64,000 nucleotides of DNA from positions 124,001-188,000 of the forward strand of contig MARA01000055.1 in assembly GCA_001792895.1 (NCBI GenBank), written 5' to 3'. Under the pieces are notes generated by a model. It saw only the letters and a program-made list of their open reading frames with translations. It ran no database searches and was not told the DNA's origin. Source of the stretch: Lentinus brumalis. Taxonomy: Eukaryota; Basidiomycota; Agaricomycetes; Polyporales; Polyporaceae. Both the position numbers and the translations under genes were made by a program. Shown piece after piece: positions 35,649-47,408 of this stretch (position 1 is its first letter; each line of letters opens with the position of its first letter).

Positions 35649-35798
35649 CTTATATCGACTCCATGCTGCGGCTCAAGTGCAGCTTAGAGCCCGCGACATC
35701 GGGCGTGCGAAGGAGAGTTCGGGTGTGCTAGAGCGGGGCGTGGCACTGCGTCTCTGGGACGTGAACGTTACAGCCACACGCTATACGCACGCATCACC
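35649..35798 (-). promoter_or_regulatory. Promoter of array copy 5: TATA box and shared upstream motif
   Basis: CGATATAAGC on the gene strand (35657-35649) is about 70 bp before the start. The shared block (plus strand 35770-35798, cagccacacgctatacgcac) is nearly identical to that of copy 2. Confidence 0.55.
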
Positions 35799-36717
35799 TC
35801 GCTTTCGCAGCGTTATGACAGAATGATCAGTGCACAGGCGCACTATTGGCACTGCCCCGAGTTATTTTAAGCTGATCGGTGGCCTGGCAAGGGGGAGTTC
35901 GGAGCGGGGCAGACTGCGAGAGACTGCGATGTCGTCCCGGGTATGTTTGCAGCCGCCGATATACGTCACGAAGGATCCGACGACATCGCTGCCTCCGCCT
36001 GTATCGCATATCGTCTGATGATGCTTAGACTATATACTACTCAACGACGGCTGAAAACGGGCCAAGTACAGGATCCATTGTGAGGTATCTGAAAGGCGAA
36101 GATCGATAAGTAGGTCTGTTTCAGGCGCTGGTGAAAGCAGGCGAGGCGCACTAACGGTTGGTCTCATGGCATCGCTGGCAACGTCCCAGCTTTGATCATA
36201 TCCGCAGAGTGGGCCGCGTGCACTCAAAACAATTCCCATAAAGATTTGACGACCTAAACTCGAGGGTTGGTTGTACTTACTCAGGTCTCCACGCTCCTGC
36301 CAGTGGCGTCGAGTCAAGTAAGGACTACTAAGTACTAGTAAGGAGTAGTGAGCATGATGTGGATAATAAAACAGGCGCACCTAGTACTACTTACCTTGCA
36401 CAGCTGGCGTCGCTAACGCAATAGCTAGAGCATGTGTTAGACGTTGTTGCTGAAACCGCGAAAGAGATGTGAAGCAGTGTACCGCCACTATGCCGGAAGA
36501 TGCCGGGGAGAAGATGGGCTCAAAGCCATCTTGATCTTAGTCAGTACATGCTCTTGATCTCATGAAGTGATTGCTCAACGTTCAATTTGACCAGTAAGCT
36601 CGTGTGATGATGTACATCGTCGATAGTTTGTCTCTGTGTAATGTCCTTGCACAACCCGGTCTCACTTCGATTGACCACCGCTGCCCGTAGCGTAGCGTGA
36701 CCGCCTGTGGGCCCGCC
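35799..36717. other. Spacer, no gene seen
   Basis: Around 36315-36395 there are clustered agtaag/actactaagtacta motifs like those inside the 10550-12725 transposon, suggesting old transposon debris. Confidence 0.35.
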
Positions 36718-38586
36718 TCAGGCGTGCGGCTTCGTCATAACAGATATGTCGGTCAAACGTGCTCCGGCTCTCGAACCACCAACCCCTCTCCTGTCCCCAC
36801 CCAAACCGTCCGTCATGCCCATCTCCACATCTACATCCATACCACGCATCCCGGGAGTCGTGCGTACTTCCGACGGATGAGCGGGAAACTTGAAGGGATT
36901 GTACCTGCGCGGCGGCTCAGGCAACGGCGCGTGAACGACAACATCAGGAAGCGTGCTGGAGCTTGCGTGCGGCGTGTGAGGGAAATGGCGCCTGGTCGGG
37001 GTGGTCGCGCCGTCAAGAGTCGCTGTTGCCCCGGAGGCGGATGCGACCTCTATCCGCAGTACCCCGACGTCGTCTGCGGACCGGGACGCCTTTGCTTGTC
37101 TGCGGAGGAACGGCAGTGCAGCGCAGTGTGCGATGCATGAAAGGGCAGTAAGCAGCGGGATAGGCGCATGTTGCACAGCCAGCGCCGGCGGGCGGGCTGC
37201 GGGTGACGTACCTCGCCTTCCGACGGGCGTACACGACGCGGTGCTTGACCTGGTCGACCTTCCCGTTAATGTACCGCATCGCGAATGCCGTTACAAAAAG
37301 GGTGATAATAATAACCCCGGCCTTCACGCCCTTCGTTTGTTGGTCATTCCCTGACGGACGCACGTCTGGTGTCAGGTCGCGAACAGGGTGAGAAGGACGG
37401 CGAGCGCAACGTACCCGTATCGCTGTCATTCTGCGATACACCGATATACACGACCGCGAGTTGCTTTGGGAGCGAGAGGATAGCAGAGGCGAGGAAGATC
37501 CACAGATTCATCCCACACGTTGAGAAGACTGCGGTCGAAACTGTCGGCGGGGCCATGATGGGTCAGCTTGGTGCCTAAGCATGATGAGAACGCTGACGGA
37601 AGATACGCACAATGTGAAGGGATGAAGCTGAAGCGCATGATAACAGGGACCTTCAGCCCGCCCTCACGCACAACCTGCGCATAGAGCGCATATTTGAGCT
37701 GCTTCTCTTCGAGTTTCTTGCCGCGCGCTATGCACCACCACCGGAAGACACTACGCGGAAACAGTCACATGTCAGCAAGCGATTATGGTAAACGCAGGAT
37801 CACGACGCACAGGTAGTTCCCGAGCTCGCCAAGGACCGTCCCTGCGCCGAAGATCGCGAAGCCGAGCCACACCCCCCAGACGTCTCCGCAAATGATGCCG
37901 ACGAGTTCATGACCGAATAGCTACAGGGTTGCCCGTGTCGTAAGCACTAGATATCTGGGGATAGATGGAGACGTAGTACTACGTACCGGAGGGAAGGAGA
38001 TGACGATCATGACAGCTATCGGGACGACCCAGGCGCCGGGAGTGCTGAAGAACGGCGTTCGAGCATAAGCCTCCGTCGGACGCATACACGCAGAAGCACT
38101 CACTCGCGCAGCCAGTCCGAGAACGGCTCCAGCGCATCCTCGATCTTCGACTGGAGCCCCAGGAAGGTAGCGAAGAAGGCTATGATACAGACAACCGCGA
38201 TCCCCGTCCCTGCTCATGGTCAGCATCCCGCGATCGAGCTCGAGCGGGAGCTTGGGGGAGCACTCACATGCGCCACGCTTGGTCGTGAAGCGCCGCCAGT
38301 GCAGTAGTTGCGCTATCCTCTTGAGGTCGCACGTTCGCGTCTTCTCTGAGAGGACACGTGCCTCGGTGGGAGTTGGGCTTGGAGTGCGCATGATCTCGCG
38401 CACGGACACGGCGGCGGCGGCATCCTTCTCGTCGCCCAGCGACGGAACGGAGCTGAAGGGCGGGGGCGGAGTTGTGTTAGCGTCTTGCACATCGGATGCG
38501 GATGCGTAGACGGGTGGGTATCGGTGGACTGGGGCGATTGAAGGCGGGTGGGAGGGAGAGCCGCTGTGGGTGTCCGTGTCGATCAT
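36718..38586 (-). CDS. VTT-domain (TVP38-like) membrane protein, divergent copy 6
   Basis: Starts MIDTDTHSGSPSH at 38586. It carries TPSPTPTEA, helix GIAVVCIIAFFATFLGLQSK, TPGAWVVPIAVMIVISFPP, GHELVGIICGDVWGVW, FGAGTVLGE, VVREGGLKVPVIMRFSFIP, STCGMNLWIFLASAILSLPK and helix VIIITLFVTAFAMRYI before the YARRKARQAKAS junction. The last exon is a Ser/Thr/Pro-rich tail of about 125 residues unrelated to copies 2-5. Splices checked join in phase (for example GAC-to-WTGIAV and KAR-to-QAK). It lacks the MNVG mini-exon and the shared promoter block, so it is an older paralogue beside the recent array. Confidence 0.88.
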
Positions 38587-40537
38587 GATCAGCCACCAGT
38601 AATTCGCGGGGAGAGGAACGCGACACACCTCTGGGTCATGATCTAGATATACCGGGCCTCCGAGAAGCCAGACGTTCTCGATAGAGCAGTTCAAAGTTAC
38701 CGAAGTCTGGAAGCCGCGACAGTGTATGTGGGTCCGGGGGACGGGTTGGTGGCTCACCGACAGCCAGGTACGAGTGTGCTTGAAGCACGGACATACCGCC
38801 TGAAGAGTCTTATAGATACCCATGCCGCGCGGAGATGAATGGCATACTCCCTCGTCACAAGCCGCACAGTCGCCGATAGTATGCTCAGCAGCACAAAACC
38901 GGTTACGTGTCCGGGTGCTGGAGCCCGGAGAGCTCATCCAGGCGCTGCGGACGGGCTCTGCACAACGTTGAGCGTACGCCAGTATCCTCGGCTGCCAGGG
39001 ATACAAGGTGTTGCGAGACCGCGTGTTGTCTTCTAGAAGTTATTTGAGGTTGCATGGAGAAGGACGACGGGCGGGGCGCTGCAGCTGCGCAGGGTTCGGC
39101 GCGGAGGCATGCACGCTACCATTGTCCTGCAGTGATGTCGGCCGGAGGAGCATTCCGCAACATGCTCACGGCGTAATGGCTATTGTGCCGAGAAGTCAGC
39201 AATGCGGATCGCCAAGCTCTCGAGCAGGGCCGGAAGTGGGAGAAGAAAGAGGGCGGTGCGATCTACGACGATAACGGGCGAATTTTCTTGACGCCAGCCA
39301 GTGAGGATAAGAATACACAGACGCCTCTAGGGGAGTCGGCTAGAACGAGCGCATGTGAGTGGACGTCGTGTGCACGAGAAGGGACGATGGGAAAGAGACG
39401 GACGTTGACCACACTGCAGTGTAAAGAGAGGCCGCCGCCAAACGCTACCGGCCCGAGAGATGTTCCCGGATATCCGGGACGCAACCAAAGTCGAGATTCG
39501 TCCATCATGAAGTAGTATAACCGAGGAGCCATAGCCTCGTCGTGGCCAAGAGCAAAGTATGTACATGGAGGACCGCTTGAAGGAAGTACTACAGGAGCAT
39601 CCGATTGATCTTGTGGGGACCGGCGGACGTCGTAAGTCGGATTACGCAACAACCTGAGGTTCCAGCGCAGCTGTAACGAAGTCTGAGCATGGCATACACG
39701 ACAACAAGACAATGGGATAAAGAACCAACGATCTTCCATCCTTGAAAACTGGTACTCCGGCAAATACATGAATGCGGATGCAGATGCCGAGTCATTGCGG
39801 ACGGTGGTGCGAATCGGACTCACCTGTCGTTCAGAGGATCAGCGAACAACTCCCCCGGGCCGCGCTGGTAGAACTGGCTGAGAACGCAGGGGATAGAAGC
39901 AGCCAAGCTTTTCGAATTCAATCGGCACATGGGCTTCGTCTTCGACCGTGTGTCGATGGCGGCGGGAGGACTCAGCGGGGACGACCACGTGGCGTACTCT
40001 TGAGAGTCCGATGTCCAGCAGCATGACCCATCAGGACGCGGGGTAGCGATGCGGGACGAGATGTACATATGTTGACCGTTGCACTCTGATCTGGAGAGGT
40101 GTGTCGTCTCTGTCGATTCGCGAGTCGGACGACGACAGTCTAATGAGTTGAATGGACATCAGGGTAAGAGTGCGTTTGACTCACCATTGATATAACAAGA
40201 CGATCGTCGATGGGCGCAGGCCGCAAGAGGTAGTTTTCAGCACAGCTTCAGCATACAGCTCTCGAGGTCTGGTGAAAGTCCTGTGGTATAAGGCCATGGT
40301 CAAGGTGCTTTCTCTAGGTTGAGTTACATGTAATCACCATCAAAGACGGTCCCCGAGTTCAATCACGGCCGTGCAAGCTTAAGAAAACCTCTCAATCTAG
40401 CATTGATTGATAAGTTAAAGTAGCAAAACGAAGACGAGTACATACCGGTCACAAGCGCTAGAGGCCCGTCGCGTCGCGTCTGTGGCGCGGCGGGGTGGTG
40501 CACGACGTCATCACCACACTATGTAGTGAAAGTCGGG
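38587..40537. other. Intergenic, partly a broken duplicate flank
   Basis: No gene supported. About 39028-39100 (ctagaagttatttgaggt, then gacgggcggggcgctgcagc) matches 55860-55912 upstream of the second copy of the following gene. The 1.45 kb from 39100 to 40540 is therefore extra sequence in this copy or was lost in the other. Long minus-strand frames around 39263-39823 have no recognisable motif. Confidence 0.45.
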
Positions 40538-40551
40538 GTACTTATAAGTAC
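40538..40551 (+). promoter_or_regulatory. Palindromic TATA box of the small unknown gene
   Basis: GTACTTATAAGTAC is a perfect 14-bp palindrome containing TATAAG, about 60 bp before the start at 40605. It is not present at the equivalent place in the second gene copy. Confidence 0.5.
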
Positions 40552-40559
40552 TCGTCATT

Positions 40560-41590
40560 CATCGATGCATCACCGTCAACCACAGACCATTCGAACCAGA
40601 CACGATGAGCACCAATGACAGTGAGTTCATCGCATACCTGCCTGAGGACCCCCGACTGACCCGCTTGGCAGAGATGAGCAACGACTACGCGACTGGCAAC
40701 TTCCCGACTCAGGGCGATAGTACGCAAATCACCACTGCAATCAAATAAAGTTTGCTCACCAGCGTTCACAGCGACGTCCGAGGGCGGGTACGGCTCTGCG
40801 AACCCCTTCTCGCCCCAGAATCAGCGGCACGCCGACCCCCAACCGCCCAAGAACGGCCTGGTCGACCAATCGCTCGACGGCGGGCCCCTGGGCAGCGAGC
40901 TGCAGGACGCAAAGCAGGGCGCGGACCAGCGTTCGCGCGAGCAGTTCTCGCACGAGGCGCGCCGCGACTTCGACGGTGCGCTGAATCCGTACGGGCGGAA
41001 CCCGGACTCGAAAGAAGAGATGGGCGAGCGATTGGCGAGCGCATACGCGGACAAGCGGGGGCAGCAGTATGAGAGCAGCGGGGCGGCGGGGAACGACAGC
41101 GATGTGGGGGCGTTGTGACGAGGTCGGGAACACATTCGAAGCCAGAAGAACCATTTCATTTGTACCATACATACCAAGTTGACCAGATCAACGTGCACGC
41201 ATCTCCCATCCTCCATCCACCATGAAAGACATGCCCAATCGTCGTTGATCCACTCGAGGCTTCATTCGGGTCTTGTGGAGAAGCTTGATGCTACGGGCGA
41301 GTAGATCACTGTTTCTCCTGGAAGATGGCCGCACGACGACAACGCGGTTCCCCAAAGATGCGGAAACCCCGTTAAGACTTGATGTCTGCGGCCAGCCATG
41401 AGGTGTGGGACTAGCGGCCTGGCGCAGTAGAGCTTGCGTGCAGCCTGAGCATGCGAGTCGAGGTTGAACAGTTGTCGCAAGTACGGTAGTTCACGTTGTT
41501 GGGTCAGTCCTCGCGGCAGATCGAATAAGAAAACGAAATCAGAGCCAAGTTTCGACGGTGAGAGGCGGGTGCGATGAACGAGAGATCTTC
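40560..41590. repeat. Segmental duplication, copy A left part
   Basis: Nearly identical to 55930-56990, covering the small unknown gene and its 3' flank. The match stops exactly at the left end of the inserted transposon. Confidence 0.9.
40605..41118 (+). CDS. Small hydrophilic protein of unknown function, intact copy
   Basis: Two exons, 40605-40719 and 40772-41118, give 153 residues with no signal peptide or membrane span. The N-terminus has AYLPEDPRLTRLAEMSNDYA. The C-terminal half is charged and helix-prone (EARRDFDGALNPYGRN, SKEEMGERLASAYADKRG) and ends in a Gly/Ser/Asp-rich tail. Composition suggests a disordered cytosolic protein. I do not recognise the family. It is duplicated at 55963, where a one-base deletion breaks the frame. 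Confidence 0.8.
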
Positions 41591-41594
41591 GGAC

Positions 41595-41598
41595 GGAG
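41595..41598. other. Left target-site duplication of the 6.4 kb transposon
   Basis: GGAG here and at 47984-47987. Removing the element and one GGAG restores ggacggagagctctaa, which matches the uninterrupted duplicate at about 56981-56996 (ggacggggagctctaa) with one difference. Confidence 0.6.
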
Positions 41599-41600
41599 TT

Positions 41601-41650
41601 GGGGAGGTCCGCCATTCCAAGGGAGTTCCCGTTTTGGACCGAACGACCGA
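41601..41650 (+). repeat. Left terminal inverted repeat of the 6.4 kb transposon
   Basis: Begins GGGGAGGTCCGCCATTCCAA and pairs with the right end. Within the outer 31 bases, 25 match. Confidence 0.75.
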
Positions 41651-41717
41651 TTGACCGAATCGTTGCGACCGTTCGACCGTTTGCTGCGTGCATGTGACCT
41701 TGTTTGTCCGATTGTGG

Positions 41718-41753
41718 TTAGGGTTAGCCCCTTTTCCCCAGGGCTAACCCTAA
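41718..41753. repeat. Hairpin with telomere-like arms inside the transposon end
   Basis: TTAGGGTTAGCCC (41718-41730) and its perfect complement GGGCTAACCCTAA (41741-41753) are separated by 10 bases. Another TTAGGGT follows at 41755-41761. The arms contain two-copy TTAGGG-type telomeric sequence, as in vertebrate and most fungal telomeres. Confidence 0.9.
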
Positions 41754-41972
41754 ATTAGGGTCAGCACCTAATCGGGAAAGAGGTGGGGTTAAGGGACGTG
41801 CGCAAGGTCTTCGCAAAGTGCGCAACATGCGAAAGAGATGTATTAGGGCTGAGACTATATAGCACACATATACGCGATGTACAGTAGAGTAAAGGAGTCA
41901 ATAACGGAGCTGAAATCAGTGTCTGAAACGTGTCGATAGATGCAGCACAAGAAGAACGATACTAAGGAGGGG

Positions 41973-44900
41973 TTAAGTCGCACTTCCTCCCGCGAGCGGC
42001 GGAGGTGCGCCGCCACCAAGACAATCCAGACGGAGGTGCTTGCATCCATTGTGCTCGACGACCAGCTCAGGAAGTGCGGGTGAAAGCTCGAGGTATTCGA
42101 AAAGACGGAACAGGAAGGGAGCGTCGGGCTCAGCCTGGGTCGTGCGTGATTGGAACATTTTCGCAAAGGCGAGAGACTCGAGGTCGACCACGAGGTCGCG
42201 CCCCTCATTGAAGATCGTCTTCTCGTACAAATCGCGAATCGCTTTCAGGAATTCAATGGGGTTGAAGTGCGTGCCGTTGACGAAGATGCCCGGGGGCTGC
42301 GGCCAATCTGGAAGACTGTCGGACCCGCTGACCTTGCCGCCACACCGCACGCCATCGGAGCAGTATTTCTTCTTGTGGTTTGCCCCGGACCCCAGGCCGC
42401 CTGGGTACTTGATCTGCTTGCAGCGACTGCAAGTCTGCTGCGCCCTCTGCTGTGATATGAATTCAGATGAGCGGGAATGGTATTGCAAGCGAAGTAACAC
42501 CGGAACTCACCATGGCAGCCTGCGATTTCCCGGAGTCTGCCTTGACGAGCGAGACGACATGGCAGTGTTTCTGCCAGAAGTCGACCCCACCACTCTTAGC
42601 TAGAAAGCAATCAGCAAAATCATACGATACACACCAGCGCCGCGACGTACACGCGTAGTTATTAGTGGCGATCCTCTTGACGATCTGTCCTTCGACGTCG
42701 TGCAGTTTGTCGACGAGTGCACGCGGAAGCTTCGGAGAGGGAACTTCTAGACCTTGCGCGCGGCAGCGGTCGGCGAGGGTTGTGTTGTAATGCACTGTGG
42801 CTTTGACCCACATGTGCGAAGTCATGGCAAAGGACGTCCACTTCTCGGACGCGCGGAGGTCCATGAACGTGAAGAACTCCAAGCTCTCGCCGATCTTCAG
42901 GGCCTGAGGGTTGACCAAAGTCGACAGGTGGAACAAGCGTTCCGAGGGGGTGAGTTTCGAAGAGCTTGGCGTTAACGGGAGTGCGAGCGGCGCTGTCACC
43001 GTGGCGAGGGTATCGCTGTTGACGCGGCTCGACCGGGACTTGTCGGCTGAAGTGCTCTTTGAGGAAACCGTGGTCGCCTCAGGAATGGCGGCAGAGACGG
43101 GTTCAGACAGCTTGAGGAATGAGTCCAACGTCCCCGTCCGAGTCGCATGGCTCCTCGACATCTGCTGAAGCGCCAATTAGTGAGTATTGAGTCCGAACTT
43201 TCACAAGATATCGCGAACGTACCGTGCTCGTGAGTTGGCTCATGCCCGGGCCTCCCACGCATGCCTTCTTGAGTGCACGATCGTCCTCGACGATGTTTGA
43301 GCCGTGAGCACGATCGTCCATCTTCCGCTTGGTTGTACTGCACGACACCTCGCCTGACAAGCCATTGAGAAGTCAGCGTTGTCGTGAATTTGATGACAGG
43401 TATTCCGGACTCACTTTGAGCAGCGACGACTTGAGGTGCTAGCGTGTTGATTGCACGCGTCGCGATAGCTTCGGTGGATGCCGTGTACTCGGATTGAATG
43501 ATCTGTGACAGGCCAGACATTACTGGTCGCTCTACCACAGTACCTAGCACGTGTATGTACTCACTGTGGTAGCCAACGAGGAGTGAGTGTCCTTGACGGC
43601 AGCCTTCAGCTTTGCAGTATTACGATCAAGACCCGGGCCTTCGAGGATGATGGATGGAGAGGGAGCGGCAATAGACAGAGGAGCAGGGGTCTCCGACGGT
43701 GGTGCTCGCGACACTGATGCAGTCGCGCGTCCGGCTTGGGAAGACGAAGATGGAGGAGGGAGAGGCATGTCGAGAAGCGAGGGATCGATGTTCAAGTACG
43801 CTATCGTACCAGTGCCAGGATCTAGGCCAGATCGGAGCTCACCACGCGCTGCCTTCTCGAGGACCCGTGCAGGTTCGTCGTCATCCTCCGACATCTCCTC
43901 CTTCATCTGAAATAGCCCACCAAATGTTGCGTTGTACTCCGATGGGACCAGACCAAAGACTTCGTTGACGGCCGCGCTGCGCAGGATAGGACGGCGAGTA
44001 GCCTGAGCGATGGTAGCGAGCGAGTTCCACTGTTTGTGAATAGCGTTGAGGAGCCGGATGTGATGCGACCCTAGCGTGCTGGTAGCGAATGTAGCGATGT
44101 CGACAAGGTACTTCGGCGCATCGGAATTGAGACGAAGGGCATAGGCTCGGCGCAGATTGCGACGCAAGGCGAGGTCGTGGCCGAACGTTGTGGACATCTC
44201 GATGCCGCTCGGGAAGGAGCGCATGATTGAGTTCCACGACTTGTGGGAACCTTCGATGCGGCTACCGTCACACGCCATGTCCTCGCGCGTCCGCTCTAGG
44301 CACCCTTTCTTGACATGTCCTAGCTGGTCTGCATGTACCTGTGGCGGTGATTTGACTATCTGAGCTCACTATCTCCCGCTTCGACTTGACCATGAACGTA
44401 CCTTCGCCGCTGCTTGCGACCAGACATTCCCTTTCCTGGCCCACTTCTCATACATATCCTTGAGCCGCTCCTCCTGCTCGGCACGGTTCCGGTACCTCGC
44501 AAACTTGCGTCCGTCTTCACCGGCACGGCTCTTCAAGATAGCATCTACCACGTCCTTCGCAACAGCACCCCGACATGGATTCTTCGTGCCATTGATTACG
44601 ACTGCAAGGTACCTAAGCTCAGTGCGCGTGAGAGTCTGGCGACATTTATTCGGATTCATGCTTACCTCTGGAGCAGATGGAACACGTCCAAGCACACATG
44701 GACGCCGGGGAAGACGCTCTGTATGGTCCCACGGACGTGGCAACAATTGTCAGCCACGAACATCTCTGGCTCTGGAATGCTCAGGTCCTCATGTCGGTTC
44801 TTCACCCCGAGCAGCATTTCTGCAAGTTCAGCATTTGCGAGGGATTGGCACATACGCTACAGAGATCTATTGTGTGAGTCTAGCCTATAGCAAGCAGTGT

Positions 44901-46273
44901 GGTAACGTACCCATGACTCTATCATATTGTTCTCGTCAATGCACGTCAAAATACCGCCCTTCATGACGTTTGAACGACTCTTGTTGCCGTCGACAATTGT
45001 CGCCTTAGCTGAAGCCTTGAAGGTGTTATCAATTGAATACACACGTCCTGTGGAATGATGCCGTGCATTAGTACGAAGTGAGTACTCGACTGGGACGACT
45101 AAATCTCACCAGCAAGTGACTTCAAATACTCAGTACTCTCCTCCTGTCGGGTCCTCTTGCTGAACTCGAGCCACACGTCGGTGATGAAGTCGTCGGTGAT
45201 AGGTGTGTCATTGTAACCGTCCGGACCGTACACAAGCGGCTTCAAGAGATCGCGATTGAACATCAACTCATTGCGTCGTGCCGACAGGAGCTGAAGGAAC
45301 TCGCGTTCGCGCATACGAAACTCGAGTACATGTTGCTCTATATGCTGGTGAGTACGCATGTTGGGTTCAGAAGCGGTTGAAATGCTCACGCCGTATGTTT
45401 TCCGCCAGCCCGCCAGATGTCAAAGATGGACGCAGCTCGACGATGAGATCGAACAGCTCACGCGTCAAGCCGCAGCGCTGGGAGAAGATCGGGACACCAC
45501 CTGTAGAATAGGATGCGTGAGCGTGTTCTGCTTGATATGAACTCGAGCGCGTACTTACGGGGTATTTCCCAGTGCTCGTGTCGCTGCCAGAAGGCAGCCG
45601 ATGTCGTCGCGAAGCAATGTCGGATAGGCTTCTCGCCCACCGCGCCCCCTGTCCCTCCACTCCGCCCCTGCGCTCTTCGCTCGCACGCCTTGCAACGCAA
45701 CTGATATCCAAGAGCGTTCTCATCCATCCGGATGCCATGCAGCTTGCGGTGGCCTGTACTGGTCCAGCTGTCCCAGAGAACTTCGGTCGACTCACATTGA
45801 GGACATTGCTTCAGATTGTCGTAGTAGACCGGGTGGACGACGTTGAGCGGCCGGAGATAGGCCAACTCTGGCTTCAGCCGCGCATTCTGGTCGCGCTTCA
45901 AGACATGCGTATACGTCGGGGGAAGGAATTGAGGTCCGCAGTAGGGAATCCCTTCCGGAAGGGTGCGCGGTGTGGCGTTCTTCGAGTTACCGTGTACTTT
46001 CGTGATATTGTAGATGTAGTTCACGTATTCAACGATATGCGCCTCCCACTGTAGTTGCCCCTCTAGCCGGTCCTGGCTGGGTCGGCTCCTCTTCCATTTT
46101 TCTGCCTGAGCCTTGACCTGACGGCGCAGGCAGATTCAGTGTGAGAGAATGCGACTGGAAGCTCCTGGTGCACGTACCGACTCCAGCCATTTGGTCTTGT
46201 AATTCATGCGATCGTTCTCTGGCAAGGAAGCCAAGATGGCTGCGAGCACGACGTCCGGCTCGAACACAGACAT
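41973..46273 (-). CDS. DDE/RNase H-like transposase of an unclassified basidiomycete family
   Basis: At least eleven exons join in phase with no stop. The N-terminus (MSVFEPDVVLAAILASLP) leads to a zinc ribbon (CPQCESTEVLW, then LRCKACERR). The catalytic region follows with candidate acidic residues D in VYSIDNTFKAS, D in MFVADNCCHVRGT and E in GSRIEGSHKSWNSI, alongside conserved HVCLDVFHLLQR and VHADQLGHVKKGCLER. Next is a long Ser/Pro-rich linker, a helical region, and a C-terminal cysteine motif (CSRCKQIKYPG, then CSDGVRC). The order suits a cut-and-paste transposase: DNA-binding ribbons around an RNase H fold. Function is inferred from motif layout and from its place inside inverted repeats. 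One intron near 45410-45360 uses acceptor catatag; choosing the nearer CAG would break the frame. Confidence 0.78.
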
Positions 46274-46591
46274 GGCGGCGGAAGCGTAGAAGACGTCGAG
46301 GTAGAGAGCGGCGGAGAGGGGCTCCAATATCCGCCTCCGCCTCCTCCTCCTCCACCTCGCCGATCACTCTCGCAGGCCGCCGCTGCGGCGTACCTACTCT
46401 AGCGAAACGGCGTACTGTTTACGCGCCTTTCGTTCCCAGTCCGACTTGACTACTCGCTTCCGCTCATCAACTTCGAACCCTGAACGTGAGTTCAAGAACG
46501 ATCAAGTACGCCCATGTGCTATGTTACATTGTATGACGGTAGTACCAATAACTACGTCGCCTGTATACTATACAATAGATTCCTTTCCTTC

Positions 46592-47408
46592 TTACAAGGC
46601 TTGCATAAAGCAATACTCAGCTGCAGCGATCTTCGGCGCTGAATCGTCCACCTCGTCTTCGTAGCTCCATAGGTAGAAGAGGACATGCACCGGGCGACCA
46701 AACGGAACCTCAGCCAGGGATTCCGCGACGATACGCTCGCCCTCCCGCGTGAAAAACGGCACTTCATCAACCCTTGACTAGTGCGTATAGCGTCAGCATT
46801 GCGTGCAAACGATAGAGAGCTAATAGACGTACTTCACGCTTCTGAGTCATGAACAATGGCACTTCATCGACCCTCAACTAGTGCGTACAGCGTCAGTGAT
46901 GCGAACGATAGAGTCGGAATAGACGTACTTCACGCTTGACGTATAAGGCCCAGCTTACTTGCAGCATCCCGGCGTTGCCCTCGCCCCTGCCTCGGGAAGT
47001 GAACTCTCCAAGCGCAACGTCCTCGCCCAGACAGTTCTGCATGATCTCTTCGAGTCGATCAAGCAGCTTCGTCCATTCGGTTGGCGATGTAGCGCCTGGA
47101 GTGCCCTGCGGGCACGCTTCTAGCCAACAGGACGATATGGGGTAGGGATCCTCGGGGAAGAGCTCGCGGTCGCCGCTCGTCGTGAGGTAACAGCGCTGAG
47201 GAGAAATTTGCACAACAGCGCCGTATATAATCGGGAGCCGATAGCGCGGACCGTTCAGGGTCGGGACGACTTGAGTGTAAAGCCTCCGAGTGGGGACACC
47301 AGTCTTGCAGAAGACAGCATCGGGGAGGAGAGTCGAAGCCGAGCATGAGGGGAAATCAATCCAGTAGTCGATGCCTTCGAGCTCTGCTACGCAAAGTCTC
47401 TGAGGCAT
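46592..47408 (-). CDS. Second gene of the transposon, unknown function, with a duplicated 15-codon exon
   Basis: Exons 47408-46929, 46877-46833 and 46777-46592 give 236 residues. The first exon starts MPQRLCVAELEGIDYWIDF. The middle exon encodes LRVDEVPLFMTQKRE. The third begins SRVDEVPFFTRE and ends EYCFMQAL. Introns of 51 and 55 bases share the acceptor ...gcactag and donor GTACGTCTATT. I recognise no domain. Being inside the inverted repeats and co-oriented with the transposase, it may be an accessory factor or cargo. A further upstream exon around 47700-47580 (MLSARLGNVIAEYGH) is possible, which would lengthen the N-terminus. Confidence 0.6.
46757..46933 (-). repeat. Tandem duplication of an exon with its intron
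   Basis: The segments about 46757-46837 and 46854-46933 are near-copies (cttcatcaacccttgactag versus cttcatcgaccctcaactag, then agcgtcag and agacgtacttcacgctt). Each contains one intron and the start of the next exon. Confidence 0.85.

Noticed and set aside
39263..39823. 186-codon minus-strand open frame
   Set aside because: No family motif, and it lies in sequence absent from the duplicate copy upstream of 55930; coding status is unsupported.
45355..45415. Apparent frameshift in the transposase after AENIRREHFNRF
   Set aside because: A 52-bp intron from GTGAGC to catatag restores the frame (AENIR-QQHVLEF), so no error or mutation is needed.
41972..46273. Assignment of the transposase to the KDZ or Plavaka families
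   Set aside because: The hallmark motifs I would expect of those families are not visible; only a general DDE layout with zinc-ribbon-like ends is.
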